From Panopea generosa (lineage: Eukaryota > Mollusca > Bivalvia > Adapedonta > Hiatellidae): DNA of 64,000 bases. The notes beneath the pieces were generated by a model that did no database searches, had not been told where the DNA came from, and saw only the letters and a list, made by a program, of their open reading frames with translations. The stretch lies in the NCBI GenBank assembly GCA_029582155.1, contig CM055905.1, positions 2,271,920 to 2,335,919 on the forward strand, in the 5' to 3' direction. Positions 10,640 through 22,025 of the stretch are shown here, one piece after another (the stretch's first letter is position 1; each line of letters opens with the position of its first letter). The position numbers were made by a program, and so were the translations under genes.

Positions 10640-11689
10640 AAACGATTTTTTTCGATGTCTTCGAATATTCAACTTGTATCTTATTCTTAATTCATTTCTT
10701 AAAATACTCTGTGAAGAACACAACGTATTTAAAATACAAATAAACAAATGTTACCTCTAAATTCTTCAAAAAATTTTGAATGAGTCATTGCTGCTTATGT
10801 GTTAAAAAAATATGGTGACAGTGAATAGTTTCCAAGTTATTTTATTACATGGGTTTAGTTTATAGTCTTAGTCTAGCTTTAGTTTAGAGGATTTTTAATC
10901 CACTGTTAAAAGTTGACGCTAGTGTGATTTAACGCTAGCATTTAAACCCTTTAAACAACATATATTAAACATGGTGCAACGTTACGCAACGTTAAATATT
11001 TAATCCATTGTTAAGTGTAAATCTGTTGTTAAAGCTAACAGCTCTTTATACAGCCGGTTCATAGTAGATAGGTACTCGATCTGTTATAGACTGTCAGCCA
11101 GTCCTTGTTATATCACTTCTTTATATTTTTTAAAATTTGAAAGTTATTTATTTATTTACAAAACAACAAGGCCAAATCACTCTACAGGTAAACATTCCAA
11201 ATTCCTGTTAATTATCAATATACCACTAAATATACGCCTGGTTCAGTTTAGTATAACCACTACATATGTTCCACCCATAAGAAGGATATTTCTGAAAAAA
11301 GGTATTTTTTCTTTTCACATTATGTGTAATAAAATGTGTTCGTTTCAATATTTAGCCTCTTTTAGGTGATCTGCATAAATTAACTTAGGAAACTACAGAA
11401 ACATGCGCATATATGTTTCATATTTATACTCCCTAGCAGATTTCGTAAAAATCAGTGGGCCCGTTAAATAGCAATAGTGGGAAAGTCCCCTTTGAGCACG
11501 TTGTTTGGTCAATAGCTTCAACTAAATGTTGAATGACGTCACAGTTTAGTAACCGCTTAATTGCTTTGAAATGTGGGACAGTCATAGAATTCCCTGCCTT
11601 TTCATTGGGGGTAAGGTAATTCTGAAACAAATATCGAATCGAGTAGAATGCGATATGTTTATTTTTTTTAAACAAATTTGAATAAGGTT
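10640..11689. other. Intergenic; possible MITE-like sequence near 10.86-11.10 kb
   Basis: No gene. The stretch 10860-11100 is rich in repeated TTAAC/GCTAGC/GTTAA words on both strands, which suggests a degenerate inverted-repeat element, but I cannot fix its ends. Confidence 0.3.
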
Positions 11690-11885
11690 TAACGCCATTT
11701 TCAACACATTTAAGGTTTAATATGAGGAAGAATAAATCTGAGTAGAACCAAGTCAGTAAGTAACTGGTAAATATTCTCACATAAAGTTTTTGGAGCGAAT
11801 TGGACTCGAACCTACAACATTAACAGTGAGATGTTAAATGATCTTGAGATGCCGCCTTAGTTCACCCGGCCACGGAGGACCGTTT
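11690..11885 (-). repeat. tRNA-derived SINE, family 1 (Ser/Leu-like head)
   Basis: On the minus strand the element starts with a tRNA-like head: a box A region TGGCCGGGTGAACTAAGG and a box B GGTTCGAGTCC. The body continues with CCAGTTACTTACTGACT and ends near AAAATGGCGTTAAACC. The copy at 17505-17690 has the better conserved head (TGGCCGAGTGGTCTAAGG), as in class II tRNAs. The long minus frame here is just this repeat read through. Confidence 0.8.
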
Positions 11886-12834
11886 ACGATATGTTTAACT
11901 GAGCTGCACTCAGCACCATTAAACAGCAAACACATTTAAGGCATGGTTATCTAAAAGTGTCGCTTACTGCGTGCAAATATGAGGTTGAGCCAATGTCCAG
12001 GAGAATGTGTAAGCTAACGTAATCAAACGTTTAACCGAACTGAACGCCGCCTAGGACTTCATAACTGATACTCACAAGCAAGCTTAATCGTACTTGGTTA
12101 CAATTAAGTCATGAACAGACCACAACTCTGCCAATAACTGGTAGAATGGAACCCGACGATGATATGCACAAAAAGTACGAAACTCCTTAGCAAACTCAGC
12201 CAAAAATCGCTGTAGGGAGTAGAGCTGATAAGAATGTGTGACAGTTTTCACTTTAAACTGCACGAGTTCAATCGTACTGATACACCCTTGACGAATATCG
12301 TTTTGGAAGTTTAGGGATAGAGTTGACAAAAAGTGTGACCGGTTGACGGCAAGAACAACTCTACAGTTTTTGTTCGGAGGCATCCATGGCGGGGCATTAA
12401 AACAACATTAGAGTTCTGCACCTCGCAAACATGTTGCGTACTATATGAGTAATATAACCATATGATAATGATTTTTCCTTTAATATATCTTGTATTTTAG
12501 GTTGTTTGCAAAATAACATGATTTTCGTGGTCAGATGGGACAATAGTCTACATGCACTATATACAGCGCAGTGCTGCAGATAAGATTTTCTTGAAATGAA
12601 TATTTTACTCCGTATATTTGCATGCAATTCTTTCTTCAAATTAAAAAAAACGCTATAGCTATCTTAAAATGAAATTATTTTTAAAATGGATAAAAGGCAT
12701 CTCACTATAGACAGCACTTAAAGTTTCTTGATTTAATTTCTGACTTTTTTTCTAAGATAAAACATATTTTTATTCTTATAAATCTGTATGAAATCAAAAT
12801 GAAATCACGTGACTCATATAATACGTAGTAAAAT
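11886..12834. other. Intergenic, no gene supported
   Basis: Two minus frames (12084-12383 and 12397-12639) are open but have no recognisable domain. I do not call them genes. Confidence 0.35.
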
Positions 12835-13030
12835 ATATTGCCATTTTAAACGGGACATCTATTTTAGTCTAACATAGGCGAGTAGCCCTAGTTAGGAAAT
12901 CCTTTTCAATACACCATTGTGGTATGTTTAAATAGATATGATTGTCGGTGACTATATATAGAAATTATATATTTGACAAAAATGATTTCAGCTAATTTCA
13001 AAAATTCCTGATATATTCCCTTTAAAGGTA
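12835..13030 (-). repeat. Dispersed repeat (MITE-like), copy 1
   Basis: On the minus strand it begins AAAGGGAATATATCAGGA and runs through GAAAAGGATTTCCTAACT. The same order of words occurs on the plus strand at about 15525-15700 and partly at 24160-24300. I cannot see terminal inverted repeats, so the class is uncertain. Confidence 0.5.
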
Positions 13031-13267
13031 AAATGAACATTTTAATCCTTTACTATTTAAAAGAAACAAATGAACACTAAGATATTCAGGAAGCTTATTT
13101 TACCGTTCACTTTAAACTTTTATGCCTTATTTAGAAACTACAAGGTTTAAACACCCAAACATTAGTGCTTACATGCAGCATTAAAACAAGGAATATTACG
13201 TAATGGTAACGGAATTATAAATATTTACATTTGGAAGAAAACAACATTTGAAACTTTATATAATTTA

Positions 13268-14675
13268 TTACCAAGGCCAAAATGAAGCATTTATGTCACA
13301 GACAATTGATATGAAAATTTGATTTCGCGAAAGATTGGGAAGTCCGTTGCTCTCATCCTGCCATAGGAAATTAGAAACGGATCTGACGTCATTTCCATAC
13401 ATGAGTGGGAACTCTCTTAATATTTTAATTGCACCAGAACACTTCTGAAGTCCACTTCCGTTCTTGTTCAAACAATATGGCTGACACATACGCCCACATG
13501 CATCATATGCTGAAACCAAAACGTTAGATCCAGTATGATCAGTCGGTTTTTTGACACCAATATAAACAATAGAGGAGGACGTTTGAACCTCTTTCTGGAA
13601 ATGCGAAATTTGCTTGAAGTTGCCGTTGTAATTAATTCCATTGGACTCGACGAAAGCTCTGACGGGCAATTCCGAGTTTTTTACTTTCATGCATTGATCG
13701 TACACTTTAAGGCTATTATTGGGTTCAGCATTAGCTTTGTTTTTATATACAACTTCAACAGGAATATATGCCCACAAATGTTTGGCAGCTACACCATTAA
13801 TGTTAAAATTATTGACGTACTGGTCGTTCACGTTGCTTGCCTCACATTTCACGTCGGCAGCATGTTGTAATAAATTATTGAACTTTGCACCATTTCTATC
13901 TCGTTTACGCGTACTTCTTAATTCCCTTCTACCAGAGGATCCTTCCATAGGCAAACCGGAGGATGTGAAAAGCCTCCGAATATCAAAGATAGAAGCCGAT
14001 TTACAACGTGCTCGAACGCCGGAAGTATCGCAATTTATGTATTGTGAACCACAGTTAGGATTTCTGTGTGTGCACGTTGGCGGGCGTTCATACTTGTAAA
14101 TATTGGTTGTATACACGTCACTAAGGGCATGTCGATTATACAAAGTACCAAATCCAGATGGATCGTTATACCGGTGCCCTGATGGTATTATGGTGTCATT
14201 CCGCGGGTAATCAGTAGTTGGATCGACTCCGCGACGCTTTTGTAGGCCTCGAAATATTTCCCAAAGCAAATCAGTAAATGAGTGAAGCATATAAAATATG
14301 GGATCGAATGCTGCTAAGGCAGGAGGCGCCATGTGACCTCCGACCCATAGGTGCACCTGGTTGTGATGCTCTTCTAAATTGTTGTCTGGTGAAGCAGATG
14401 GCGCCGTTATATCCTCTAAGTGATTCTTTCTGAACGCGTTATGGATATACGTCCAATTTAACATTGTTCCTGCAGTCCCAAACTTTCTTATAAGTGGTCC
14501 GGCAGGTGTGTTCCATCCGGCAAACGGCCCATCTATTACATATCCATTTGCCTGTCCTACGAAATCGGCAGTCCACAATATGGAGGATCTCGGATCAAGA
14601 AGACGTTCATCCAGGGTGCTGTCCCAGTAAGGTATTGTCACGGATGGGATCTTCTCCCGGAGTGCGTTCTCCAAA
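13268..14675 (-). CDS. Tyrosinase-like protein, exon 3 (CuB domain and C-terminus)
   Basis: Last and largest coding exon of a secreted type-3 copper oxidase that would hydroxylate or oxidise phenols to quinones; in bivalves this family serves shell matrix and periostracum hardening, pigmentation and immunity. The acceptor TTTCAG ends at 14676. The first base (T) completes a Val codon split from exon 2, giving VVLENALREKIPSVTIPYWD across the junction. CuB is clear: His301 and His305 in HHNQVHLWVGG, then DPIFYMLHSFTD with His328, matching the family pattern D-P-x-F-x(3)-H-x(3)-D. A Cys-rich region follows (CTHRNPNCGSQYINC), then a basic RRELRSTRKRDR stretch and a Cys-containing tail. The stop is TAA. 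The assembled protein is 665 residues with no visible lesion. Residue numbers are from my own splice model. Confidence 0.93.
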
Positions 14676-15094
14676 CTGAAATGTATAATATGTTGTTTTG
14701 TTTAAAATTAAAATACCTTGCGACGAGACGTAAAAACAAGTGATGGTTTCAGTGAAACATATAATAGCGTTAAGGCAATCCTTAAAAAATGTTTGTTTGC
14801 TGTGCTCCGATCCAGTATATTCCCTGTAGGTAAATACGTAGCTATTGTTTTGTCTGTTTTAATTTTGTGTAGTCTTTTTTTATTAAAATGGACAGAAATC
14901 ATGTACAAAAAATTTTGTAAGTCAATAAAAAAAAATTGGGTAGCTACAATTTGATTGAGTAAGTGGGAGCACGGCAAACAAATATTTTTAAGGACGACCA
15001 TACTAGTGTAAGCATTGTCTAATAATGCATCGACTTTGATCACGATATTGACAAACAGGTGGGTAATGTATAGGATATAGTCACATTTTCTCAC

Positions 15095-15215
15095 TCCAGA
15101 GGTTGTGGTTTCGATCCTCAGCTCAGGTTCTACCTAGAACGAGCACACGAGAGCAGTTCATATAAACCCTGAGCTTTGTTCACAATCGAGCTTATATAAA
15201 TAAGTATCAATCAAG
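15095..15215 (+). repeat. SINE family 2 fragment
   Basis: Contains the box B-like GGTTTCGATCC, a TTCTACC word and the tail block CATATAAACCCTGAGCTTT, all shared with 18455-18525, 19310-19475 and 59825-60000. Confidence 0.65.
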
Positions 15216-15524
15216 AAGTTGACATCCAATATCAGACAGGGGATGGGGATGAGTTTGATGAGGTAACGCAATCAGTCATTTTTGAGTGTGTTTATTTAAT
15301 AAAACGCAAGTAACGTTTGTCTTTTATCCATAATTTTAATTGAGGCCAAAATGAATTGTTTGCTAGATTTTCATCAACACCGCGCCCGTTTATTTCCCCG
15401 CCAAGACATATTTTATTGTAAATGTAATGTTATTTTTTTTTACAACAGAACTGTAATTTGCCAAAAAGGCGTCGGCTTTTGATCTTTAAAGGAAGTTCTT
15501 TCATTGTAATCCTAAAATGTTTCC

Positions 15525-15700
15525 GTTTGACGGGAATATATCAGGATTTACAAAATTTTAAACCATTGGCTAAAACACTTTGTTCCAATATACCATGTCT
15601 ATTTATAACTCACTGACCCCGTATTGCCAAATATAATATATTGAAAAGGTTTTCCTAAATTGGATTAAGCACCTAGGTAAGATTAAAATATATTTCCTGC
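15525..15700 (+). repeat. Dispersed repeat (MITE-like), copy 2
   Basis: Plus-strand relative of 12835-13030: GGGAATATATCAGGATTT, then CTAAAACACTTTGTTCCAAT, then GAAAAGGTTTTCCTAAATT. Confidence 0.5.
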
Positions 15701-16704
15701 TTAAATCGGCAACCTATTACAGGTTTACATGTAGTTTCATCTTAGAAAGAATCAGAATGACGATGCGAAGGTTGTCAAACAGGATTTAAGTGATGTCTAT
15801 TTTTAGAATGGGGATTTTGTTTCAAGTTTATCACTCAAATTTGCAAATCGATTTTTGTCACTTTATTGTGGATTGACATGCTAAACTATTCAGTTTATAT
15901 TTATTAATGATAATGAGATGCTTTTTATCCATTTTGATAATATTTTATTTTTTAAGACATTTATAGCGTTTAATCCTGATACACTCCTTTTGATATCTGA
16001 AAAATGTCCTACCGTCCCTATTTTGAAACAAATCTAGGAATTAATTACTATTAAGTTTACTATGGCCTTACTAGTAAGTTTATTTCAATTCAGTTCTTAA
16101 TTAATGCATAACACGTACAGCTAGCTATTCGTGAATAACAGTTTAAGCGTAACATTTGGAAATTCAATTACAACTTCCACATGAAATTTTGCTGTTTCAG
16201 TTATATCAAAGAAAATGTTCAACATTCAACCATATACGTCATAGTTTTTTTATGTTTTGCACATGTTTTCATTCAAATTGATCGAGTATTCTTAAATTAC
16301 ACGTCATTTGTCATTTTCATTTCTCGTATCATAATGTTCACACATATAAATTACAACAATCTTCAAAAGGATATTGTTTTATTTATGATAAATAACAAAA
16401 AACAAGCCTTTGGCCATTATAGATTAATTGCAAGATTCTCATTCAAGTTTCTTTTAAAGAGGGGGGTGGGTTTTTTTTATTTTTTTTTTATTTTTGTAAA
16501 AAAAAATTCAAAAAGTAATAAAGGTCTGTAGGTTCTGAATATTTTTCATAATGGTTTAAATTTAATTTAAAAATTAATGAGTACACAAAACACGTACTTG
16601 CTGATAACGGAAACGCGTTATCCAACCGATACAAACTAAATTGTGCTTTATACGACTAAGAAACACTTGGTTAAACACCGAATAAAATAGAGTTAAATAC
16701 TTAC

Positions 16705-16814
16705 ACGACTAGCAGCAGTCTGTGCCAGCCATAGAAGTTGGGTCCAAAGTGCGATCTACCGATGGACATAAAGTGGAGGCGACCAAGAGCGTCGTATTTG
16801 TTGGGCAACACCGA
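16705..16814 (-). CDS. Tyrosinase-like protein, exon 2 (CuA site)
   Basis: A 110-bp exon bounded by acceptor TTTTACAG (ends 16815) and donor GTAAGT (16704-16699). It enters in phase 0 after exon 1 and leaves with two bases of a Val codon that exon 3 completes. It encodes SVLPNKYDALGRLHFMSIGR, then SHFGPNFYGWHRLLLVV. The three candidate CuA ligands are His174, His182 and His191 (numbering of the assembled protein), in the H-x4-F-x3-H-R arrangement typical of tyrosinases. A conserved Glu two residues into exon 3 completes the family signature. The acceptor sits about 28 bp from a 90-bp (AAT)n microsatellite, which could upset gene finders. Confidence 0.92.
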
Positions 16815-16842
16815 CTGTAAAATACGTGTTTGGTGGTTGGTA

Positions 16843-16843
<1 letters not shown>

Positions 16844-16936
<93 letters not shown>
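16844..16936 (+). repeat. (AAT)n microsatellite
   Basis: About 30 AAT units with one phase slip near 16880. It lies in intron 1 just upstream (in gene sense) of the exon 2 acceptor. Confidence 0.95.
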
Positions 16937-16940
<4 letters not shown>

Positions 16941-17099
16941 TAAATAAATTATTTTCAAAAAAAAAATAAAAAAAATGAACAAGTAAATAAAGGTATCTGC
17001 TTCTCGAAAATGTTATATATATTTCATTTACATAAATAACATAACTGAATATTTATATAGAAACGTAATTTATATGGCTTCTGCTTAATAACCTATGGA

Positions 17100-17395
17100 T
17101 CGGGTCCGGTTAGCGCAGTTGGTAGCTCGTCCGAAAATCAATGCAGGGTCATATTTAGACTCCTCAACCAGCCGGTTTCCTTGGTGATTGATATACAAAG
17201 TCGCGTCTCATTGACATTCGTCTCTCACCACTGATTCAGTTGGGAAAGCTATCAGTTACTTGCGGAGACGGGATGTGCTTGAGTACCGGTTAACTGTTCA
17301 TGATTCCAGTATATAATTACGTTTACCGCTTCTGAGGCGTCGATGGATGACATTAAACTACGCCGTGTATTCATACACACACACATCCATAACCT
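17100..17395 (+). repeat. SINE family 3
   Basis: The tRNA-like head GGTTAGCGCAGTTGGTAG (box A) is followed by a body with TTCGTCTCTCACCACTGATT, GCGGAGACGGG and GAGTACCGGTTAACTG. The same body occurs at 23450-23705. The tail is GATGACATTAAACTACGCCG. Confidence 0.75.
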
Positions 17396-17504
17396 ATGTT
17401 GTGTTATGTCTCTGTAATGCAGAGCTCCTGACCTTTATATAATGAATCGTGACATGTAATAAAGTCAGGTACCCTGGTCTTAATAATGAATTAACCAAAA
17501 CATT

Positions 17505-17690
17505 TTGAACGCCATTTTCAACACATTATATGGCATGTCCATTTTACTGGTGTAGGAAGACCTCAAAATGCAAGTAACTGGCAAAATTTTTCAAAGTTGT
17601 TGGAGCGGAACTCGAACCTACGACCTTATTAGTGAGAGGTTAGTGATCTTGAGACGGCACCTTAGACCACTCGGCCATGGTGAACCCTTT
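17505..17690 (-). repeat. tRNA-derived SINE, family 1, best-preserved head
   Basis: On the minus strand: box A region TGGCCGAGTGGTCTAAGG, box B GGTTCGAGTTCC, then CCAGTTACTTGCATTTTGAG, GGTCTTCCTACACCAG and the 3' block TGTGTTGAAAATGGCG. The head resembles a class II (Ser/Leu) tRNA. Confidence 0.85.
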
Positions 17691-18454
17691 TACTAACGAC
17701 TAAAACGGAAAATGTCCACGCTGAGTGATATATTTCAGAGTTGCATTATCAAACTTTTGCAAGAGATATTAAGTGTTAAAATATACGCATGTAAAGGTAT
17801 TTTATTAACGATTCATCGGTTTGTTTTATTCTTTCTGCCCATGAACTACAATGGGGGTAAACAGACATTAAATTCAATGATTCTATAAAGTAAATTATAT
17901 AAAGCGATAGACGAAGGCCCCTTTAAGAGTCCTATCCTATATCGCCGATATTTTTTCGATTTTAACTGTAAAACTACACATTTATATCAAACATCATATA
18001 TTATGGATATTCTGTTTAATAACTTATATTGTATTTTGTCTCTGTCGTCTCTGTAGTGTATCATTCTTTAACTTTGTTGACCAAATATTAAATCGCGGCC
18101 AGCGATAAAGTCACTCATTGGCCAGTATCGGGTTATGCTAAACCATAAACGAATAAAACTGAAAATGCCGACCTGTGTTTTAAAGAATTTTTCATAAATA
18201 AGATAAATAACCAGGACGGAATCAACCATTATCTTCAAATGGGACCTTCCTGTTTGTGATTAAATAAACTTTCCATTATATAATGAACAGAAAGTTATAG
18301 TTGATAATGCATCTTTAACTATACAACGTTATAAAACAACTTAATTGCAGATTATTAAAAACTATACGACCAGATATATTATTCTCTGCCACTTCAAAGA
18401 ATAAAAAGTGGAAAAAAAAATGAAACAAATTGGTTCCGGTTAATCGCTTACTCG

Positions 18455-18605
18455 GGTTCCCCGTGGCTCGAGAGCGGTTCATATAAACCCTGAGCTTTAT
18501 TCACAATCGACCTTAGTTCTACTCAGTCTGAGGTCTTCCTCCGCCAGTAAAAATGCCATATATAACCTGAAATGTGTTGAAGATGACGTTAAACCTCATT
18601 AAAAA
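18455..18605 (+). repeat. SINE family 2 fragment fused to family 1 tail
   Basis: The first part has CATATAAACCCTGAGCTTT of family 2. From about 18515 the sequence switches to the family 1 3' half (GAGGTCTTCCTCCGCCAG .. TGTTGAAGATGACGTTAAAC) in plus orientation and ends in an A-run. Confidence 0.65.
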
Positions 18606-18622
18606 AACTAATAATCACTTAC

Positions 18623-19102
18623 TCGGTCTGCTTTCAGCATGTTGATAGCTCGATGGAATAGCCTTCTCTCTCTATCGGTCAACATCCGGTACTCCTTTCG
18701 CACTCGTGGTTGTCTACGCAGAGCTTGGCGTTTTTCACGTCTCCGAGATTTGGCTACATGTGCGTCATAACCGGTTTGTTTTACGTTTACGTCCAGACCG
18801 TTTTCGGTGACACTTACACCGTCACCACCATGCACGCCGTACAACTTGTTCATATCCACCAATCCTTGAATCCATTTTCTAGCGTCGTCGCCAAGCTTCA
18901 GATTCTGTGTGCCGTGTCGGTCAGTCCACAAGACGCGGTGCACACATCGAGAAAACACAACTTCGCCTATAATTTGTGTCAAATTTGTTTGTTTTTTGGC
19001 TTCGTCGAAGCATTGCTTAATGTCATATGGTAATGGGATTTCAATGATTCGTGCGTAGATACAAGATGTGAAGTAAAAGATAAACAGGACAGAAGGAAAC
19101 AT
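18623..19102 (-). CDS. Tyrosinase-like protein, exon 1 (signal peptide and N-terminus)
   Basis: 160 codons from ATG 19102 to Arg160. The start opens MFPSVLFIFYFTSCIYA, a typical signal peptide with a likely cut after residue 17, so the enzyme is secreted or enters the secretory route. The exon ends with RKEYRMLTDRERRLFHRAIN, the conserved block preceding CuA in molluscan tyrosinases, then LKADR and donor GTAAGT. Phase 0 joins SVLPNKYD of exon 2. A good acceptor (pyrimidine tract plus CAG) lies directly before the ATG, so an upstream 5'-UTR exon is likely but not found. The basic run RRREKRQALRRQPRVRKE could be a proprotein cleavage region. Confidence 0.9.
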
Positions 19103-20377
19103 CTGCAAAGAAACAAAGAAACATATATCAACAGTATAACGAATAACTTATTTCTATAGAATAAATATGTGATTACATTTCCTGAGTTTACACAATTTTA
19201 TATTACAAGCGTATGTTGATTTCCCTTGCCACTTCTAAAGGACAAACGGCAATTGTGATTAATTTTCTCTTTGCTGGATTTTTAAAAAAATATAACTATA
19301 CACAATACAAGTAGGGTAGTGGTAGTGGTAGCGGTTATTGGTCATTCACACCAGAGGTTGAGGGTTCGATCCAATGCTTGATCCGATGCCTCTCAAAAAC
19401 AACACTTAGTACTGGTTCTACCCAGGAGGCAGACTCGAGAGCTTTTCTCGCAATTGAGCTAAAATAAATTAGAATGAATATATAATATTAGAATATCGCA
19501 AGAAATATGCAGATCCTAATATGGTTTCATATAACTTCTTTAAAGTTGTTAACTTGTAATTTCACAACTTGTTTTATACTAATTATTGATAATTTCTGCG
19601 ATATGAAGTTTCAGATAATAATTATATACTGAACAGAACAGCTAAGCCGCCAGTAGACATTGTATGAATCTAACCTACCACTTAAAATTGTTTATATTTT
19701 CTCAAAAAAATATCAAAGCAATTTCCTTGAAATAAGAAAATTGAATAAGAAAGAACATTTAGGATAACAATGACAAAGTCTTTATTAAAAAAAGTTGACA
19801 GTTATTATTGTATACACTTTTAAAGAACTCTACTTAATATTTTGACGATGCTATTGGAAATATGAGGAAATAAAACAATTGGCTGGTTGGCTGTTCCGTA
19901 CAGTATACTTGAAGATAAAGTGTTTTCATACAACCATATACATTGATAGGTGTAAACATCGGCAGGATTATAGTTAGAATTCGCCAATACCGTGTGCACC
20001 TTTAATCAATAGTTTTCAGTGATTTTGGTTTACTGGTTACAATGTTTTTTGGCCAATCCCCTTCGTTTTTTTTAATTCAAGGCTTAATGGTTTTTAATCG
20101 GGTTCAATGCCAGTTTAACAGTTTAAATCAACAAGGAACAAGAATGTTGACCTGCAAACTGGTTTAAAGACATGTTTACGAATTACGAAAAAAACACAAC
20201 ACAGGGCTACCGCAGTGAAATGGATTTTAACAGACAATGTCTGAATTGATAAATAAATACTGGTCGAGAGTACCCCCCCCCCCCCCCCCCTCCTCTCGAA
20301 GTGTGATACATAATTTTGGAGCCAAATAAATATAAAAGAAACGATTTTGTTAAACGTTCACTTACATAAACACTTTC
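19103..20377. other. Upstream of the tyrosinase coding region; one SINE, otherwise nothing
   Basis: It should hold the rest of the tyrosinase 5' UTR and promoter, but I see no convincing TATA or UTR exon. Apart from the SINE at 19310-19475 and a C-run at about 20273-20290, no feature is recognisable. Confidence 0.4.
19310..19475 (+). repeat. SINE family 2, near full length
   Basis: Box B-like GAGGGTTCGATCC, then the core CAACACTTAGTACTGGTTCT, ACCCAGGAGGCAGACTCGAG and a tail ending CAATTGAGCTAAAATAAATT. Related copies: 15095-15215, 18455-18525, 59825-60000 and 61420-61760. Confidence 0.75.
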
Positions 20378-20409
20378 TACGGAACGCCATGGCTGTCTTA
20401 TGTGGTCCA

Positions 20410-20890
20410 TTTTATATATATTATGTGCATTCTTTATTATATCATGTGCATTTATCATTATATTATGTGCTTTGTTTATTATATTATGTCGAAACTTTAT
20501 TACATTATGTCGATACTTCATTACATTTTGTAGAAACTTTACTATATTATGTAAACTGTTTATTACAGTATGTAGATATGTCATTGTATTGTGTAGATAC
20601 CTCACTACATTATGTAGATACATTATTACATTATGTGGATATTTTATTATATTCTGTAGATACGTCATTACGTTATGTAGATACGTCATTATATTGTATA
20701 GATACTTTATTACATTATGAAGGCTGTTTATTACATTATGTGGATACTTTATTATATTCTGTAGATTCTTCATTACATTATGTAGATACTTTATTATATT
20801 CTGTAAATACTTCATTACATTATGTCGAAACTTTATTATATCTTGTCGAAAGTTTATTATAGTATGTGCATTCTTTATTATATTATGTCG
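20410..20890 (+). repeat. 21-bp minisatellite, left arm
   Basis: Tandem variants of a 21-bp unit such as TTTATTACATTATGTCGATAC, about 20 copies. Because 21 is divisible by three, the array stays open in several frames and encodes a heptapeptide repeat (LLHYVDT-like). This is a by-product of the repeat. Confidence 0.9.
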
Positions 20891-21033
20891 AAACTTGCTT
20901 ATGATGACGAGATCATTCTATATTGATACAGCTTTAAACAACAAGCTTCATTGAGAGAAAGAATATTGGACAGGATGGAAGTTGTTTTTAAAAAAAACTC
21001 AGCATGGATAGAAATATCCCTTCAATTCTACGG

Positions 21034-21100
21034 TAGAAGCAGCAGCAGTAGTATTAGTAGTAGTAGTAGTAGTAGTAGCAGTAGCAGTAGTAGTAGAAGT
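21034..21100 (+). repeat. (AGT/AGC)n microsatellite
   Basis: Trinucleotide run mirrored at 22371-22443 in the opposite arm of the palindrome. Confidence 0.9.
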
Positions 21101-21434
21101 AAATTGTTATCGTAATCGCTGTCGTTTTAGTTTTCTTTGTTATTGTGTTATTATGTTATTATGTTATTACTATTGCTATTGCTGTTAACATTAACAGTAG
21201 CATTAGTATTAGCTTTACATCAATTTGATATTAAAGATTGGTTGCCGGTTTAACGCGTACATATTTCCAAACAGTTGATCTTAGCGGGTATGTAACTATA
21301 AACCGAATCGGCTATTTTGAAAATACGTCATTCTATTTTAAGGTGGAACCTACTATATAAGGGGTGTTTGTTGTATGTTGGCAGATTTATCTGTTACATA
21401 CACTATAAAATAAACTAGATACCAATATTAAGTT

Positions 21435-21530
21435 TGTTGTACTACTGCCTGTTCCGATAGCGTAGTGGTAATGGTTTGAACTGTCAACCCAAATGTCGCG
21501 AGCTCGAGCCGTATTGATGTTGATTTTTTT
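21435..21530 (+). repeat. tRNA-like SINE head, family 4 (left)
   Basis: TTCCGATAGCGTAGTGGTAA resembles a tRNA 5' half with box A (TAGCGTAGTGG). TGTCGCGAGCTCGAGCC about 40 bp later is a decayed box B. A T-run follows. The acceptor stem cannot close properly and the reverse copy at 21960-22025 shows the same sequence, so this is a SINE-type repeat and not a tRNA gene. Confidence 0.6.
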
Positions 21531-21570
21531 TTTTTTTTTGCAATCTAATTTGCCATAATATTATCAGTGT

Positions 21571-21891
21571 ACTGTTTAATTTTTTTTTTCAATTTTGTAA
21601 GTGTTGGTAGCAACCTCTTCTCTATATACATTGCATATAGCGTCTCACCACACTCAAGTCAAAATTATCTAAAACAATTCTGTCTGATCGTGGCTTCCGA
21701 GGAGCCTCCGATGCCGTTGCCGACTTGCTGCTGCGGATTACAGCTGACGTGTTTTGTACATGTGCATATGAATACAATGTTGTACTGAGTAAATTTCCTC
21801 CCCTGACATTGATTTTTACAAAGTAAGTGTTACATTTTAATAATTATGTAGTTGTTTAAACGGACAATTGTATAACACAGTTAATATTATA
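21571..21891. other. Loop of the palindrome
   Basis: About 320 bp without a mirror copy. A 73-codon plus frame (21567-21788) overlaps it but has no known motif. Confidence 0.5.
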
Positions 21892-21959
21892 TACCAAAAC
21901 CCTCTGATACTATTATGGCAAATTAAATTGCAAACGAAAGTTCAAAATAGATACAATAG

Positions 21960-22025
21960 ATCGAACTCGCGACATTTGGGTTGACTGTCCAAACCGTTAC
22001 AACTACGCTATCGGAACAGACAGTA
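21960..22025 (-). repeat. tRNA-like SINE head, family 4 (right)
   Basis: Reverse-complement copy of 21440-21505 with a better box B (GCGAGTTCGATC) on the minus strand. Confidence 0.6.

Larger units (their letters stand above)
14676..16704 (-). other. Intron 2 of the tyrosinase-like gene
   Basis: Donor GTAAGT at 16704 and acceptor CAG at 14676 (minus). It holds a SINE fragment (about 15095-15215), a dispersed repeat (about 15525-15700) and long A/T runs. It separates the CuA exon from the CuB exon. Confidence 0.85.
16815..18622 (-). other. Intron 1 of the tyrosinase-like gene
   Basis: Donor GTAAGT at 18622-18617 and acceptor at 16815 (minus strand). It contains the (AAT)n array and SINE copies of three families (17100-17395, 17505-17690, 18455-18605). 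Confidence 0.85.

Noticed and set aside
11433-11780. 115-codon minus frame as a gene
   Set aside because: Most of it overlaps a family 1 SINE; the rest has no motif.
12084-12639. Two minus frames of 99 and 80 codons
   Set aside because: No domain, no splice partners, no conservation visible.
16701-16982. Minus frame with poly-Ile/Leu stretch as a membrane protein
   Set aside because: The hydrophobic part is the (AAT)n microsatellite; only 16705-16814 is real coding sequence (tyrosinase exon 2).
21435-21510. Possible tRNA gene
   Set aside because: Box A and B-like words are present, but the stems do not close, and an inverted copy nearby shows it is a SINE head.
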